Assembly (NCBI GenBank): GCA_934633985.1
Contig: CAKTYU010000009.1
Coordinates: 1 to 64,000, forward strand
Source: an uncultured Clostridia bacterium
Lineage (GTDB): Bacteria; Bacillota; Clostridia; Christensenellales; CAG-138
Direction of reading: 5' to 3'
Length of the DNA stretch: 64,000 nucleotides
Program-made: the position numbers and the translations under genes
In this document: one piece after another, positions 43,317 to 55,549 of the stretch
Numbering within the stretch: position 1 is the first letter of the stretch
Layout: each line of letters opens with the position of its first letter
The notes under the pieces: generated by a model
What the model saw: only the letters and a program-made list of their open reading frames with translations
Told to the model about the DNA's origin: nothing
Database searches by the model: none

Positions 43317-43982
43317 ATGGACTGGTATCCGCTTTACAATTCTCTTAGAATCGCCGCCATAAGCTGCGTGATGGTGTTCTTTGCGGGCATTTTCGCCGCC
43401 TATTACGTGGCGAAGCTGCCCCGCGCCGTAAAGGGCATACTGGACGTCATACTCACATTGCCCATGGTGCTTCCGCCGACGGTGGTGGGCTACTTCATAC
43501 TCTTAGCCTTCGGCGCAAAGCGCCCGCTGGGCATATTCCTGGCACAGTACGGCGTAAAGTTCGTGATGACGTGGTATGGGGGGGTGCTGGCCGCCGCGGT
43601 GGTGGCCTTCCCGCTGATGTACCGTACCGCCCGGGGAGCCTTCGAGAGCTTTGACGACACCCTGGCGTATTCCGGACAGACCCTCGGCCTTTCAAACACC
43701 TATATTTTCTGGCGCATACGCATGCCCTACTGCCGTCAGGGTATATTGGCGGGCACGGTGCTGGCCTTTGCGCGGGCGCTGGGCGAATACGGCGCCACAA
43801 GCATGCTCATAGGCTATACCCCCGGTCGCACCGCCACCATATCCACCACGGTATACCAGCTATGGCGCACCAACGACGAGGCGGGGGCCTTCTTCTGGGT
43901 GATGGTGAATCTGGGCATATCCGCCGTGGTGCTGCTGATAGTGAACATGCTGGAGCGCCGGACGAGGGGAGGTAGAGCATGA
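43317..43982 (+). CDS. modB: Molybdate ABC transporter, permease ModB
   Basis: The 221-residue protein has about five membrane segments and the ModB motifs LPMVLPPTVVGYFILLAFG and ARALGEYGATSMLIGYTPGRTATISTTVYQLW; the EAA-type loop contacts ModC. Start at ATG 43317; the stop overlaps modC (ATGA). Confidence 0.95.
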   Translation: MDWYPLYNSLRIAAISCVMVFFAGIFAAYYVAKLPRAVKGILDVILTLPMVLPPTVVGYFILLAFGAKRPLGIFLAQYGVKFVMTWYGGVLAAAVVAFPLMYRTARGAFESFDDTLAYSGQTLGLSNTYIFWRIRMPYCRQGILAGTVLAFARALGEYGATSMLIGYTPGRTATISTTVYQLWRTNDEAGAFFWVMVNLGISAVVLLIVNMLERRTRGGRA

Positions 43983-45019
43983 GCCTTAGGGTGGATATAA
44001 AAAAGCGGCTGGGCTCCTTCCGCCTTTCCGCCCAGATAGAGGTGGGGGAGGGGGTAACAGGCATACTGGGCTCCTCCGGCTGCGGCAAGAGCATGACGCT
44101 GAAGTGCATAGCGGGCATAGAGAGGCCGGACAGCGGATACATAGAGCTGGACGGAGAGGTGCTTTACGACAGCAAGAGGCGTATAGACCTTCACCCCCAG
44201 CAGCGCAGGGTGGGCTACCTTTTTCAAAATTACGCCCTGTTCCCAAACATGACGCTTAGGCAGAACATACTCTGCGGCCTGAAGAACCAGCCCGACAAGG
44301 CTGAGCGATTGAGGGAGGCGGAGGACATGATAGCCCTCATGGGGCTTCAGGGGCTGGAAAAGCACAGGCCCTGCCAGCTTTCCGGCGGGCAGCAGCAGAG
44401 GGCGGCGCTGGGCAGGATCCTCGTGAACAAGCCCAAGCTGCTCATGCTGGACGAGCCCTTCTCCGCGCTGGATACATACCTTCGGGAGCGGCTTCAGGCG
44501 GAGATGGGGGAGCTGCTCAAGGGCTACGGCGGCCCCGCCCTGCTTGTCACCCACAGCCGGGACGAGGCATACAGGCTTTGCCGCAGCATAGCCGTCATGG
44601 ATAAGGGAAGCACCGCGCCCCCCCGCCCCACCAGGGAGCTGTTCGCAGACCCGCGCACCCTGGCCGCCGCCAGCCTTACCGGCTGCAAAAACATATCGCG
44701 GGCGGAAAAGCGTGGGGAAAGGGAGCTTTACGCCATAGACTGGGGCGTTTCCCTCGAAACCGCGGCGGAGCTGCACGACGGGCTTTGCGCCGTGGGCGTG
44801 CGTGCCCACGACATACGCGAGGAGGAGCGCCGCAACAGGTTTGAAATAGTCTGCGGCAGGCCCATGGAGGACCCCTTCGAGCTTATACAGCCCTTCGTAT
44901 TCCCGCAGGGCGACGCGGGGAGCCCACTCTGGGCAAAGCTGCAAAGGCGGGAGCCCTACAGCCCCCCAAGGGAGATAGGCATAGCGCCGGACAAGGTGCT
45001 GCCGCTGTACGGGGAATAA
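43979..45019 (+). CDS. modC: Molybdate ABC transporter, ATPase ModC
   Basis: ATPase motifs: Walker A GSSGCGKSMT, Q-loop YLFQNYALFPNM, signature LSGGQQQRAALGR, Walker B LLMLDEPFSALD, H-loop VTHSRDE. The C-terminal about 110 residues (beginning about 235) replace the usual Mop/TOBE pair with a diverged regulatory domain. Walker A ends in SMT rather than the common STL. Confidence 0.93.
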   Translation: MSLRVDIKKRLGSFRLSAQIEVGEGVTGILGSSGCGKSMTLKCIAGIERPDSGYIELDGEVLYDSKRRIDLHPQQRRVGYLFQNYALFPNMTLRQNILCGLKNQPDKAERLREAEDMIALMGLQGLEKHRPCQLSGGQQQRAALGRILVNKPKLLMLDEPFSALDTYLRERLQAEMGELLKGYGGPALLVTHSRDEAYRLCRSIAVMDKGSTAPPRPTRELFADPRTLAAASLTGCKNISRAEKRGERELYAIDWGVSLETAAELHDGLCAVGVRAHDIREEERRNRFEIVCGRPMEDPFELIQPFVFPQGDAGSPLWAKLQRREPYSPPREIGIAPDKVLPLYGE

Positions 45020-45037
45020 GAGAAATAATATAAAAAA

Positions 45038-45203
45038 CAAAGAGCCGGTGGACTAAGCCGACTCTTTGCTTTTTAGGGGGAGAAATCTTATGGATGGAGT
45101 TATTATCCTGCAGCGGTTTCCCTTCTGCGATTATTATAATACATTAAGATTGCGGCGGAAAAATGCCTAATTCATGTACGTTCGGTAAAGTAAGTATTAA
45201 CAA
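45038..45203 (+). repeat. 193-bp-period tandem repeat, unit 1
   Basis: The unit begins with a terminator hairpin (AAAGAGCCGG with CCGACTCTTT, one mispair), followed by AGGGGGAGAAATCTT-ATGGATGGAGTT. That start codon with its Shine-Dalgarno site would give a 26-residue peptide (45090-45170). A TATTATAATAC stretch and GGTAAAGTAAGT follow. It ends the modABC transcript. Confidence 0.7.
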
Positions 45204-45230
45204 ACCGTGTACGGGGCAAAAAACGGAAAA

Positions 45231-45396
45231 CAAAGAGCCGGTGGACTAAGCCGGCTCTTTGTTCTTAGGGGGGAGAAATCTTTATGGATGGAGTTACTGT
45301 CTGCAAGTTCTTTCCTTCTGTAATTATTATATTACCAGCTAAATGTGGCGAGAAAATGCATAGCAGGTGTATAATCGGTAAAGGAAGTGTTAAGAA
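45231..45396 (+). repeat. 193-bp-period tandem repeat, unit 2
   Basis: It has the same order of motifs as unit 1, shifted by 193 bases, with a perfect 10-bp terminator hairpin here, AGGGGGGAGAAATC, ATGGATGGAGTT (45284), TTATTATATTA and GGTAAAGGAAGTGT. Identity to unit 1 is about three quarters. The peptide after the ATG differs and is longer. Confidence 0.7.
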
Positions 45397-45414
45397 AAAT
45401 TCCAAACGGGGCTT

Positions 45415-45771
45415 TTATCCCAATATGGCGGCCTTGATCGCGGCGGCAAGCTCCGCCGGCGCCTCGCCCCGGGCTTCTGCCGCGCCCAGCGCCTCCGCCC
45501 ATTCGGCGTTTTTTACCACGGCGGAGGGGAAGCCGCCCAGGAGCCTGTCCCGGTATTCCCGCCCCTGCGCCATGAACCGCCCGAAGTCCTCTATCCTTAT
45601 GAGCCGCAGGGCGACCCCCTGCACCGCAAGGTACAGGGCGGCCCTTTGGGCAAGCGCCTCGTCCGCAGCGTCGAATAGCAGCGCCCCGTCCCGCAGCCCC
45701 TCGTGCGGGTCGGATATTATATACGCCCCCTTTAGCAGGTCCTCCCCGGGCGTGGTGTAGCAGCGATCCAT
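45415..45771 (-). CDS. Hypothetical protein, 118 residues
   Basis: A weak AGGAGG site lies before the ATG. The product is Ala/Glu-rich and soluble, with LLKGAYIISDPHEGLRDGALLFDAADEALAQRAALYLAVQGVALRLIRIEDF; it may be a small alpha/beta domain. I recognise no family. It is the gene downstream of gdhA in the same direction but behind gdhA's terminator. Confidence 0.6.
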   Translation of the reverse strand: MDRCYTTPGEDLLKGAYIISDPHEGLRDGALLFDAADEALAQRAALYLAVQGVALRLIRIEDFGRFMAQGREYRDRLLGGFPSAVVKNAEWAEALGAAEARGEAPAELAAAIKAAILG

Positions 45772-45794
45772 AAAAACCTCCTAATACGGCGTGT

Positions 45795-45832
45795 AAAAAA
45801 ATCGGAGAGGCGGAAATATCCGCTTCTCCGAT
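45795..45832 (-). terminator. Terminator of gdhA
   Basis: ATCGGAGA-GCGGA pairs with its complement over a short loop; a run of seven T follows on the minus strand. Confidence 0.88.
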
Positions 45833-45847
45833 AGCTTGATACTTAAA

Positions 45848-47194
45848 TCAGACGAGGCCCTGAGCCATCATGGCGTCAGCAACCTTCTTGAAGCCGGCGA
45901 TGTTGGCGCCCGCTACCAGGTTGTAGCCCAGACCGCACTCCTCGGCAGCCTTTGCAGAGGCGGCGTGAATGTTGGTCATGATGTGATGGAGCTGAGCGTC
46001 TACCTCCTCGGCCTTCCATGCGAGGCGCTCGGAGTTCTGGCTCATTTCCAGACCGGAGGTGGCTACGCCGCCGGCGTTGACGGCCTTGGAGGGAGCTACT
46101 ACGAGATTCTTGCCCATCAGGAAGAACAGAGCCTCGTTGGTGGTAGGCATGTTGGCAACCTCGATGTAGTACTTGGTGCCGTTGGCGAGTATCTGCTCGG
46201 CCTCGGGCATGCCGATCTCATTCTGATATGCGGCGGGCATGCAGATATCGCCCTTGACCTCCCAGGACTTCTTGCCGGGGACGAACTTTACGCCGAACTT
46301 ATCGGCATAGTCCTGAGCCCTGTTGCGGCCGGAGGCGCGCATCTCGAGCATGTAGTCCAGCTTTTCCTTGGTGCAGATACCGTCGGGATCGTAGCAGTAG
46401 CCGTCGGGGCCGGAAAGGGTGACGACCTTTGCGCCCAGCTGGGAGGCCTTGGTGGCGATGCCCCAGGCCACGTTGCCGAAGCCGGACATTATGATGGTCT
46501 TGCCCTCGATGGTGTCATGCTCATGCTTGAGGACCTCGCATACATAGTAGATAGCGCCGAAGCCGGTAGCCTCGGGACGGATCAGGGAGCCGCCGTAGCT
46601 GAGGCCCTTGCCGGTGAGGACGCCGTTCTCGTAAGCGCCGCGAATACGCTTATACTGGCCGAAGAGATAGCCTATCTCGCGGCCGCCTACGCCGATATCG
46701 CCGGCGGGAACGTCGATGTTGGGGCCGATGTGACGATAGAGCTCGGTCATATAGGCCTGGCAGAAGCGCATGATCTCCGCGTCGGTCTTGCCGTTGGGAT
46801 CAAAGTCGGAGCCGCCCTTGCCGCCGCCCATGGGCAGGGAGGTCAGGCTGTTCTTGAAGGTCTGCTCAAAGCCTAAGAACTTCATAACGGAGAGGTTTAC
46901 GTGGGAAGCGAAGCGCAGGCCGCCCTTGTAGGGGCCGATGGCGCTGTTGAACTGTACGCGGTAGCCGCGGTTTACGTTTACCTTACCGGCATCGTCTACC
47001 CAAACCACGCGGAACTCGATAGTGCGCTCAGGCTCTACGAGGCGCTCAAGAAGGCCAGCCTTCTCGTATTCGGGGTGCTGCTCGATGACGGTCTCAAGAG
47101 AACGAAGAACTTCTTCTACGGTCTGAATAAATTCTTTCTCGTTGCCGTCGCGCTTTTTGCACTTTTCGATCACGGACTCGATGTAAGCGTTCAT
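45848..47194 (-). CDS. gdhA: Glutamate dehydrogenase, hexameric NADP type
   Basis: GdhA reversibly aminates 2-oxoglutarate. The 448-residue protein shows the substrate site PYKGGLRFASHVN, SLPMGGGKGGSDFDP with the catalytic Lys, DVPAGDIGVGGREIGYLFGQYKR, and the nucleotide fold MSGFGNVAWG. Together with GlnN it covers ammonium assimilation. The leader contains a CCCCGC/GCGGGG hairpin (47234-47250). Confidence 0.97.
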   Translation of the reverse strand: MNAYIESVIEKCKKRDGNEKEFIQTVEEVLRSLETVIEQHPEYEKAGLLERLVEPERTIEFRVVWVDDAGKVNVNRGYRVQFNSAIGPYKGGLRFASHVNLSVMKFLGFEQTFKNSLTSLPMGGGKGGSDFDPNGKTDAEIMRFCQAYMTELYRHIGPNIDVPAGDIGVGGREIGYLFGQYKRIRGAYENGVLTGKGLSYGGSLIRPEATGFGAIYYVCEVLKHEHDTIEGKTIIMSGFGNVAWGIATKASQLGAKVVTLSGPDGYCYDPDGICTKEKLDYMLEMRASGRNRAQDYADKFGVKFVPGKKSWEVKGDICMPAAYQNEIGMPEAEQILANGTKYYIEVANMPTTNEALFFLMGKNLVVAPSKAVNAGGVATSGLEMSQNSERLAWKAEEVDAQLHHIMTNIHAASAKAAEECGLGYNLVAGANIAGFKKVADAMMAQGLV

Positions 47195-47420
47195 TAAATT
47201 GTTACCTCCACGATTTATTAAATTACTTATTTGCCCCGCTAAGCGCGGGGAAATTTATATTCTAAAATGAACACAGTAAAGCCGGCGGACAGCTTCCTCC
47301 GCCTGACTTAATAATAATTCCCGCGGCCCGGAATGTCAACATTATAAAGTAATAAATAGATGCGGTATAAACAAATTAAATAAAGTTTTAGCGTTAAAAA
47401 TATAACGCGCGCCGGATAAA

Positions 47421-47455
47421 AGCAGCGTCCCCCGGCGCGGCGCGGCGGGGGACGC
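47421..47455 (-). terminator. Terminator of glnN
   Basis: GCGTCCCCC pairs with GGGGGACGC around a GC-rich loop, followed by TGCTTTT on the minus strand. Confidence 0.8.
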
Positions 47456-47470
47456 AGTACATGGCGTAAT

Positions 47471-49549
47471 TTAGAGATTGAAAAGAAGCTCCTCATAGCC
47501 GGGGAAGGGCCAGCATTCCCTGGCGGTGATGACCTCTAAGGAGTCCGCCGCCTCCCGGAGCGAGGCCATGGCGGGGAGCAGGCTGTCGCGGCAGTATTCC
47601 GCTGCGCCTACGTTGTCCCTTGGGGTGGCGGCTATGGCGTCGAACAGGCCGCCTATGCGCTTGTGCAGGGCGTTCACCCCGGCGGAGAGGCCCTTGAGCA
47701 GCGCGTATTCCGCTTCGTTTGGCACGCCGAGCCTGTCCTTGGCGGAGACCGCCTCGGCTATCCTGCTCTCATAGCCTATCACCGCGGGGAGTATGCTGCG
47801 CTGCGCCATGCTCAGCATGGTGTTGGCCTCTATGCGAATGAGCTTTGTGTAGTTTTCCAGGGAAATGTCGTACCTTGAGCGCATTTCCCGCTCGCTGTAT
47901 ATGCCCCATTTGGTAAAGAGGGCGATGTTCTTTTCGCTTATGAAGCGGTGCATGGCGTCCACGGTGGTGGGCAGGTTGGCAAGGCCGCGGCTTTCCGCCT
48001 CCTTTACCCATTCCTCGCTGTAATTGTTGCCGTTGTACAGTATGCGCTTGTGGCCGCGCATGGTGCGGCGTATTATCCTGAAGGCCTCGCGGCGGAAATC
48101 CTCCGCCCCCTCAAGGCGCTCCGCAAATTCCGAAAGGGCCTCCGCCACTATGGTGTTTATGACGGTGTTTACGTCGGCTATGCTCTGGCTGCTGCCCAGC
48201 ATGCGGAATTCGAACTTGTTGCCGGTGAAGGCGAAGGGGGAGGTGCGGTTGCGGTCGGTGGTGTCTATGCGCAGCCTTGGCACGGTGCATACCCCGCTTT
48301 CCAGGATCCTGTCGCCCTCCTCCTCGTATTCCTCCTTGTGCTCTATGGAGGTGAGCAGGTCGTACAGGGTGTCCCCAAGGAATATCGAGACTATCGCCGG
48401 GGGCGCCTCGAAGCCGCCCAGGCGGCAGTCGTTGCTGGCGGCGGCGCAGCATATCCTAAGCAGGTCCTGATGCTCGTCCACGGCCTTGATAATGGCGGCT
48501 AAGAAGAGCAAAAACTGGAGGTTGTCCTTGGGGGATTTGCCGGGGGCCAGCAGGTTCATGCCGGTATCTGTGGAGAGCGACCAGTTGTTGTGCTTGCCGG
48601 AGCCGTTCAGCCCGGCGAAGGGCTTTTCGTGCAGCAGGCACACCATGCCGTGGCGGAGGGCCGTCCTCTTGATTATCTCCATCACAAGCTGGTTGTGGTC
48701 CGTGGCGGTGTTGGAGTCGGTAAATACCGGCGCAAGCTCATACTGGCCGGGGGCTACCTCCTTGTGCTCCGTCTTGGCGAACACGCCCAGCTGCCAAAGC
48801 TCCGTGTCCAGATCCCGCATGAAATAGCTCACCCGCGGGGATATGGCGCCGTAGTAGTGGTCGTCCATCTCCTGCCCCTTTGGGGACCTTGCGCCGAAGA
48901 GCGTGCGGGAGCACAGCACCAGATCCGGCCGCTTGTCATATAGTGACTTTTCCACCAGGAAATACTCCTGCTCCGCGCCGGAGGTGGAGATGGCCTTTTT
49001 TACGTCGCCGTGGCCGAAGAGCCTGAGTATGCGGAGGCACTCCCGGTTGATAAGGTCCATGGAGCGCAGCAGGGGGGTCTTTTTGTCTAGCGCGTCCCCG
49101 CTGTATGAAAAGAACAGGGTGGGTATGCAGAGGGTAGCGTCCTTTATGAAGGCGTGGCTGGTGGGGTCCCATGCGGTGTAGCCCCGGGCCTCGAAGGTGG
49201 GCCTTAGGCCGCCTGAGGGGAAGCTGGAGGCGTCCGGCTCGCTCATTATGAGCTCCTTGCCGGAAAACTCGATTATGGCGCTGCCGTCCCGCCCGCAGCC
49301 TAAGAAGCCCTCGTGCTTCTCCGCGGTCACGCCGGTCAGCGGCTGGAACCAGTGGGTGTAGTGGGTGGCGCCCTTTTCCAGCGCCCATGACTTCATGGCG
49401 TCCGCCACCGCGTTCGCCACGTTTATATCCAGCGGCTCGCCGGAGCGTATGGCCTCCTTGAGGGCGGCGTAAGCCTCGCCGCTCATGCGCTCCGACATGG
49501 CGCGGTCGCTGAACACCAGCTCGCCGAAGCTTTCAGTCAGATTGTCCAT
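47471..49549 (-). CDS. glnN: Glutamine synthetase type III
   Basis: The 692-residue length and the motifs EYFLVEK, KTEHKEVAPGQYELAPVF, NWSLSTDTGMNLL and RTSPFAFTGNKFEFRMLGSSQS define the GSIII (GlnN) family, a dodecamer distinct from GlnA. The long C-terminal helical region is typical. It ligates ammonium to glutamate and lies next to gdhA, read in the same direction from its own unit. Confidence 0.97.
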   Translation of the reverse strand: MDNLTESFGELVFSDRAMSERMSGEAYAALKEAIRSGEPLDINVANAVADAMKSWALEKGATHYTHWFQPLTGVTAEKHEGFLGCGRDGSAIIEFSGKELIMSEPDASSFPSGGLRPTFEARGYTAWDPTSHAFIKDATLCIPTLFFSYSGDALDKKTPLLRSMDLINRECLRILRLFGHGDVKKAISTSGAEQEYFLVEKSLYDKRPDLVLCSRTLFGARSPKGQEMDDHYYGAISPRVSYFMRDLDTELWQLGVFAKTEHKEVAPGQYELAPVFTDSNTATDHNQLVMEIIKRTALRHGMVCLLHEKPFAGLNGSGKHNNWSLSTDTGMNLLAPGKSPKDNLQFLLFLAAIIKAVDEHQDLLRICCAAASNDCRLGGFEAPPAIVSIFLGDTLYDLLTSIEHKEEYEEEGDRILESGVCTVPRLRIDTTDRNRTSPFAFTGNKFEFRMLGSSQSIADVNTVINTIVAEALSEFAERLEGAEDFRREAFRIIRRTMRGHKRILYNGNNYSEEWVKEAESRGLANLPTTVDAMHRFISEKNIALFTKWGIYSEREMRSRYDISLENYTKLIRIEANTMLSMAQRSILPAVIGYESRIAEAVSAKDRLGVPNEAEYALLKGLSAGVNALHKRIGGLFDAIAATPRDNVGAAEYCRDSLLPAMASLREAADSLEVITARECWPFPGYEELLFNL

Positions 49550-49648
49550 AATAATTCCCCGCTATATAATAAAAATTTATTGCAAAAACAGCAAAACTAT
49601 AATGTTTTAGTCTATATTCACGCAGGATAAAAGTCAAATAAAAAATGC

Positions 49649-49670
49649 CGCGCAGGCGGCGATTTTCTGC
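49649..49670 (-). terminator. Terminator of the YdcF-like gene
   Basis: A GCCGC/GCGGC hairpin on the minus strand is followed by ATTTTTTATTT. Confidence 0.75.
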
Positions 49671-49675
49671 TTCGG

Positions 49676-50428
49676 CTATATCAGCAGGCCACGGAGCTTG
49701 TATACGGCTACCGCTATGCTTTCCCGCATGTAGTTGTTGAGCTTGGTGTACCATACGTCCTTTGCGCCATAGCCCTCAGCTTCAATGCCGTTCATTATGG
49801 CTACCCTCCCCGCCCGGTAAACGTGAAAGTTGGTGGTGACGAAGGCTAAGGAAGCGCCGGGGAAGCGCTCGTCAAGTATCGCCTTGGAGAATTTGAAGTT
49901 TTCCCATGTGCTGGTGGACTTATCCTCCGTTATTATGCGGCCTTCGTCTACGCCGTGGGCTGCAAGGTACCGCTTCATGGCCTCCGCCTCGCTTATGTTT
50001 TCCCCGTCCCCCTTGCCGCCGGATACTATCACCGCGGTATTGGGGCTTTGCTGGAGGTATTCAAGCGCCGCGTCCAGCCTGAGCTTCAGCGTGAGGGATA
50101 CCCGTTCCCCCCGCACGGCGCAGCCCAGCACTATCAGCACGTCCCTGCCGTGCTCCGCCTTTTTGTGGGCGGCGGAGCCCAGCATGGCCCCCATGCAGAA
50201 AAAGAACACCAAGGCCGCCGAGTAGCAGGCTATTATGACGGCCTTTATCACATGCCCCGCGGGGGTGCGGAACCACTGCATGAAAAAGCCCCTGAACAGG
50301 CCTATTAGCAGCAGCGGCACGCCCATTATTGCGGGGAGCGCCGTGCCGAGGTTGCCGTTGCATACCGTGGAGAGCCATAGCGTATCCAGCGTCATAAGCC
50401 CGCCGGCTATTATGAGAAGGTAGTACAT
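49676..50428 (-). CDS. YdcF/SanA-like membrane protein (DUF218)
   Basis: Three or four N-terminal membrane segments (about 4-22, 30-45 and 58-82) precede a DUF218 domain: VLIVLGCAVRGERVSLTLKLRLDAALEYLQ, AVIVSGGKGDGENISEAEAMKRYL, DKSTSTWENFKFSKAIL and FVTTNFHVYRA. Members of this family (ElyC, SanA) act in cell-envelope maintenance. ATG 50428 has GGAGG before it; the longer frame does not. Confidence 0.88.
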   Translation of the reverse strand: MYYLLIIAGGLMTLDTLWLSTVCNGNLGTALPAIMGVPLLLIGLFRGFFMQWFRTPAGHVIKAVIIACYSAALVFFFCMGAMLGSAAHKKAEHGRDVLIVLGCAVRGERVSLTLKLRLDAALEYLQQSPNTAVIVSGGKGDGENISEAEAMKRYLAAHGVDEGRIITEDKSTSTWENFKFSKAILDERFPGASLAFVTTNFHVYRAGRVAIMNGIEAEGYGAKDVWYTKLNNYMRESIAVAVYKLRGLLI

Positions 50429-50540
50429 ATATCGCGCCTCCGCAAAGATAATAGATCGAATATACCTCAAATATATCATACAATCGCCCGGAGCAAAATA
50501 AAACAAACTGTAAAAGCACGGCAAAAAGAATGGGCCTTAT

Positions 50541-50569
50541 TTGTAATGAAGCGCGGTTTATGCTATACT
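50541..50569 (+). promoter_or_regulatory. Promoter of secA
   Basis: TTGTAA (50541-50546) and TATACT (50564-50569), 17 bases apart. Confidence 0.75.
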
Positions 50570-50627
50570 ACGTTGGTATATAATTAAAAGTATAATGCCC
50601 TCTTTGCGGGGCTTACGGAGGAAAGTA

Positions 50628-53378
<2,751 letters not shown>

Positions 53379-53434
53379 GCCTTAGCGCGCTATAAAAATA
53401 TTATCAAGGAAAAATCGAAAGGATGTGAGAAGAA

Positions 53435-54536
53435 GTGATCCAGTTGGAGGAAAGCAGGCAGCAGCTTGCGGCGATGCAGGAAACACTTGAAAAGGCAGGT
53501 GAATCCCTTTGACGTCGCGGGGTTAGCGGCTGAAAAGGAGGAGCTGGAAAAGAAAATGGGCGCCCCGGACTTCTGGGACGACATAGAGGCGGCGAACAAG
53601 GCCAACCAGCGCATGAAGACCATCTCCGCAAAGCTGGAAAAGTACAACAGGCTCAAGGGCCTGCTGGAGGACGCCGAGGTGATGGCGGACATGGCGGAGG
53701 AGGGCGACGACCAGGAGATGGCGGACGAGCTGATAAGGGATATGCCCCAGCTTGAAAGCAAGGTGGAGGCGCTCAAGCTCGAAACGCTGCTCAAGGGCCC
53801 ATACGACAGGCTGAACGCGGTGCTGTCGCTGCACGCGGGGGCGGGCGGCACGGAGGCCCAGGATTGGGTATCCATACTTTACAGAATGTACACCCGGTAC
53901 TGCGAGGGCAAGGGCTGGACCGTCAAGGAGCTGGACTATCTGGCGGGGGACGAGGCGGGCATAAAGTCCGTCACCTTCGAGGTGGAGGGCGACAACGCCT
54001 ACGGCTACCTGAAGGCCGAAAAGGGCGTACACAGGCTGGTGCGCATATCCCCCTTCGACGCCTTCGGCAAGCGGCACACCTCCTTTGCCTCGCTGGACGT
54101 GACCCCCATATTCGAGGAGGACACCGGCGAGATAGAGATAAACCCCGATGACATACGCATAGACACCTACCGCTCCGGCGGCGCGGGCGGGCAGAACGTG
54201 AACAAGGTAAGCTCTGCCATCCGCATAACGCACTTCCCCACCGGCATAGTGGTACAGTGCCAGAACGAGCGCAGCCAGCTCCACAATAAGGATATGGCCA
54301 TGCGCATACTTAAGGGCAAGCTGCTGGAGCTTGCGGAGCGGGAGCGCCTTGAGCACATGGCGGAGATAAAGGGCGAAATGAAGAAGATAGAGTGGGGCAG
54401 CCAGATACGCTCCTACGTATTCCAGCCCTATACTCTGGTGAAGGATCACCGTACCGGCGTCGAGGTGGGCAACATACAGTCCGTCATAGACGGCGACCTG
54501 GACGTATTTATCAATGCGTTTCTCGTGCAGCTATAA
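53435..54536 (+). CDS. prfB: Peptide chain release factor 2 with programmed +1 frameshift
   Basis: RF2 reads UAA and UGA. Translation starts at GTG 53435 ([25 protein letters not shown]), meets CTT-TGA at 53507-53512 and shifts +1 at CTTTGAC to continue at 53511 ([12 protein letters not shown]). Coding sequence is therefore 53435-53509 joined to 53511-54536, 366 residues. An internal Shine-Dalgarno-like AGGTGA lies 10 bases before the CTT. Codon-recognition SPF (RISPFDAF) and catalytic GGQ ([12 protein letters not shown]) are present. Low RF2 promotes the shift, giving autoregulation. Confidence 0.95.
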
Positions 54537-54548
54537 ATAACGACAATA

Positions 54549-54584
54549 ATGCGCCGCGGCCCAACGCCGCGGCGCATAGCTTTT
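54549..54584 (+). terminator. Terminator of prfB
   Basis: A perfect 12-bp hairpin (ATGCGCCGCGGC with GCCGCGGCGCAT) is followed by AGCTTTT. Confidence 0.85.
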
Positions 54585-54585
54585 G

Positions 54586-54617
54586 CAAAAAATAACCCTC
54601 GGCCGGTTAGCCGAAAC
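54586..54617 (-). terminator. Terminator of the lipoprotein gene
   Basis: On the minus strand TCGGC/GCCGA with a 6-base loop is followed by GGGTTATTTTTT. Confidence 0.7.
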
Positions 54618-54619
54618 GC

Positions 54620-55426
54620 TTAAAAGCCTACTCCGATCACCTTTACGCTTGCGGCCTTTTCCGCAAGGCCGTCTATGGGCAGCTCCTTCATGTGGATGGA
54701 GAAGCTCTTGGAGTCGCTGCCGTCCATGGGGGCGTTCTTGGTGAAGTGCCATACCCCTATGAGATCGCCGCCGCTGCCGTAAAAGCCAACGTAGACAAGG
54801 TTCAGGCTGCATTCCCCGTCCGAGGACAGCGCGCCGGTCATGGTGGTGAAGCCGGGGTAGTTGTCGGCTAAGAAGATGTCCCTTGCGTATACCGTCACGT
54901 CGCGCCCCCCTGCTTTGGCGCAGTCCAGGCTGGCGGTCATTGCCGCGGCCGCGCCGGGGGCGAGGGAGGGATCCTTGTGCCAGAAGGCTACGAAGGAGGT
55001 CTCGCCGGGCAGCACCACCGTCCTGTCGTTCATTATCGGGACGAAGGAATACTGGTAGGATGCGCCGCCCACGTTGAAGGAAAGGGCGGCGTTGGTGATG
55101 ATCACGGGGCAGTTGCCGGTGTTCTCGTATGCCGCCGCTCCGTAAAGCGTCGGCCCCTCCGCCCCGTCGAAAACATAGGCCGCCGTGCCGGTGACGGCCA
55201 CAGCCGGCGAGGGCGCGGCCTCCGGGTCCGCCGTGTAGGCGGGCTCAGCGGCGTGCGCTGATTCAAGGCCGGTGGCGGCGCACCTCGGGGAGGGCTGGGC
55301 GGCCTCCTCCGCCTCGTAGGCGGCGCCGATCGGCCCCACGTCGAACAGGGAGGACTTCTCCTCCTTTTTTGCGCAGCCGGAGAGCGGCAGCATTATGCAT
55401 AAAATAAAAACAGCAAGCCTTTTCAT
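54620..55426 (-). CDS. Lipoprotein of unknown function
   Basis: A lipoprotein signal (MKRLAVFILCIMLPLSGC) is followed by an Ala/Pro/Glu-rich spacer (to about 70) and a beta-rich domain of about 190 residues with YENTGNCPVIITNAALSFNVGGASYQYSFVPI, an immunoglobulin-like arrangement, and a C-terminal DLIGVWHFTKNAP. No ribosome site is visible: a TGCTATAAT extended -10 box ends 6 bases before the ATG, so the transcript may be leaderless. Function unknown. Confidence 0.8.
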   Translation of the reverse strand: MKRLAVFILCIMLPLSGCAKKEEKSSLFDVGPIGAAYEAEEAAQPSPRCAATGLESAHAAEPAYTADPEAAPSPAVAVTGTAAYVFDGAEGPTLYGAAAYENTGNCPVIITNAALSFNVGGASYQYSFVPIMNDRTVVLPGETSFVAFWHKDPSLAPGAAAAMTASLDCAKAGGRDVTVYARDIFLADNYPGFTTMTGALSSDGECSLNLVYVGFYGSGGDLIGVWHFTKNAPMDGSDSKSFSIHMKELPIDGLAEKAASVKVIGVGF

Positions 55427-55549
55427 AGGCTGATTATAGCACATTATCCGCCGTGGGGATACGCATAAAAAGTGAACAATTCGGCCTGCCGAAGCATCGC
55501 TTATGGCGAAAAGGGAGGTTATTAAAATAAGCGATATGCAGCCCGCCGC

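Noticed and set aside
53466..54536. prfB as a normal gene starting at 53466
   Set aside because: The start lacks a ribosome site and the N-terminal region only matches RF2 when the CTTTGAC frameshift is applied.
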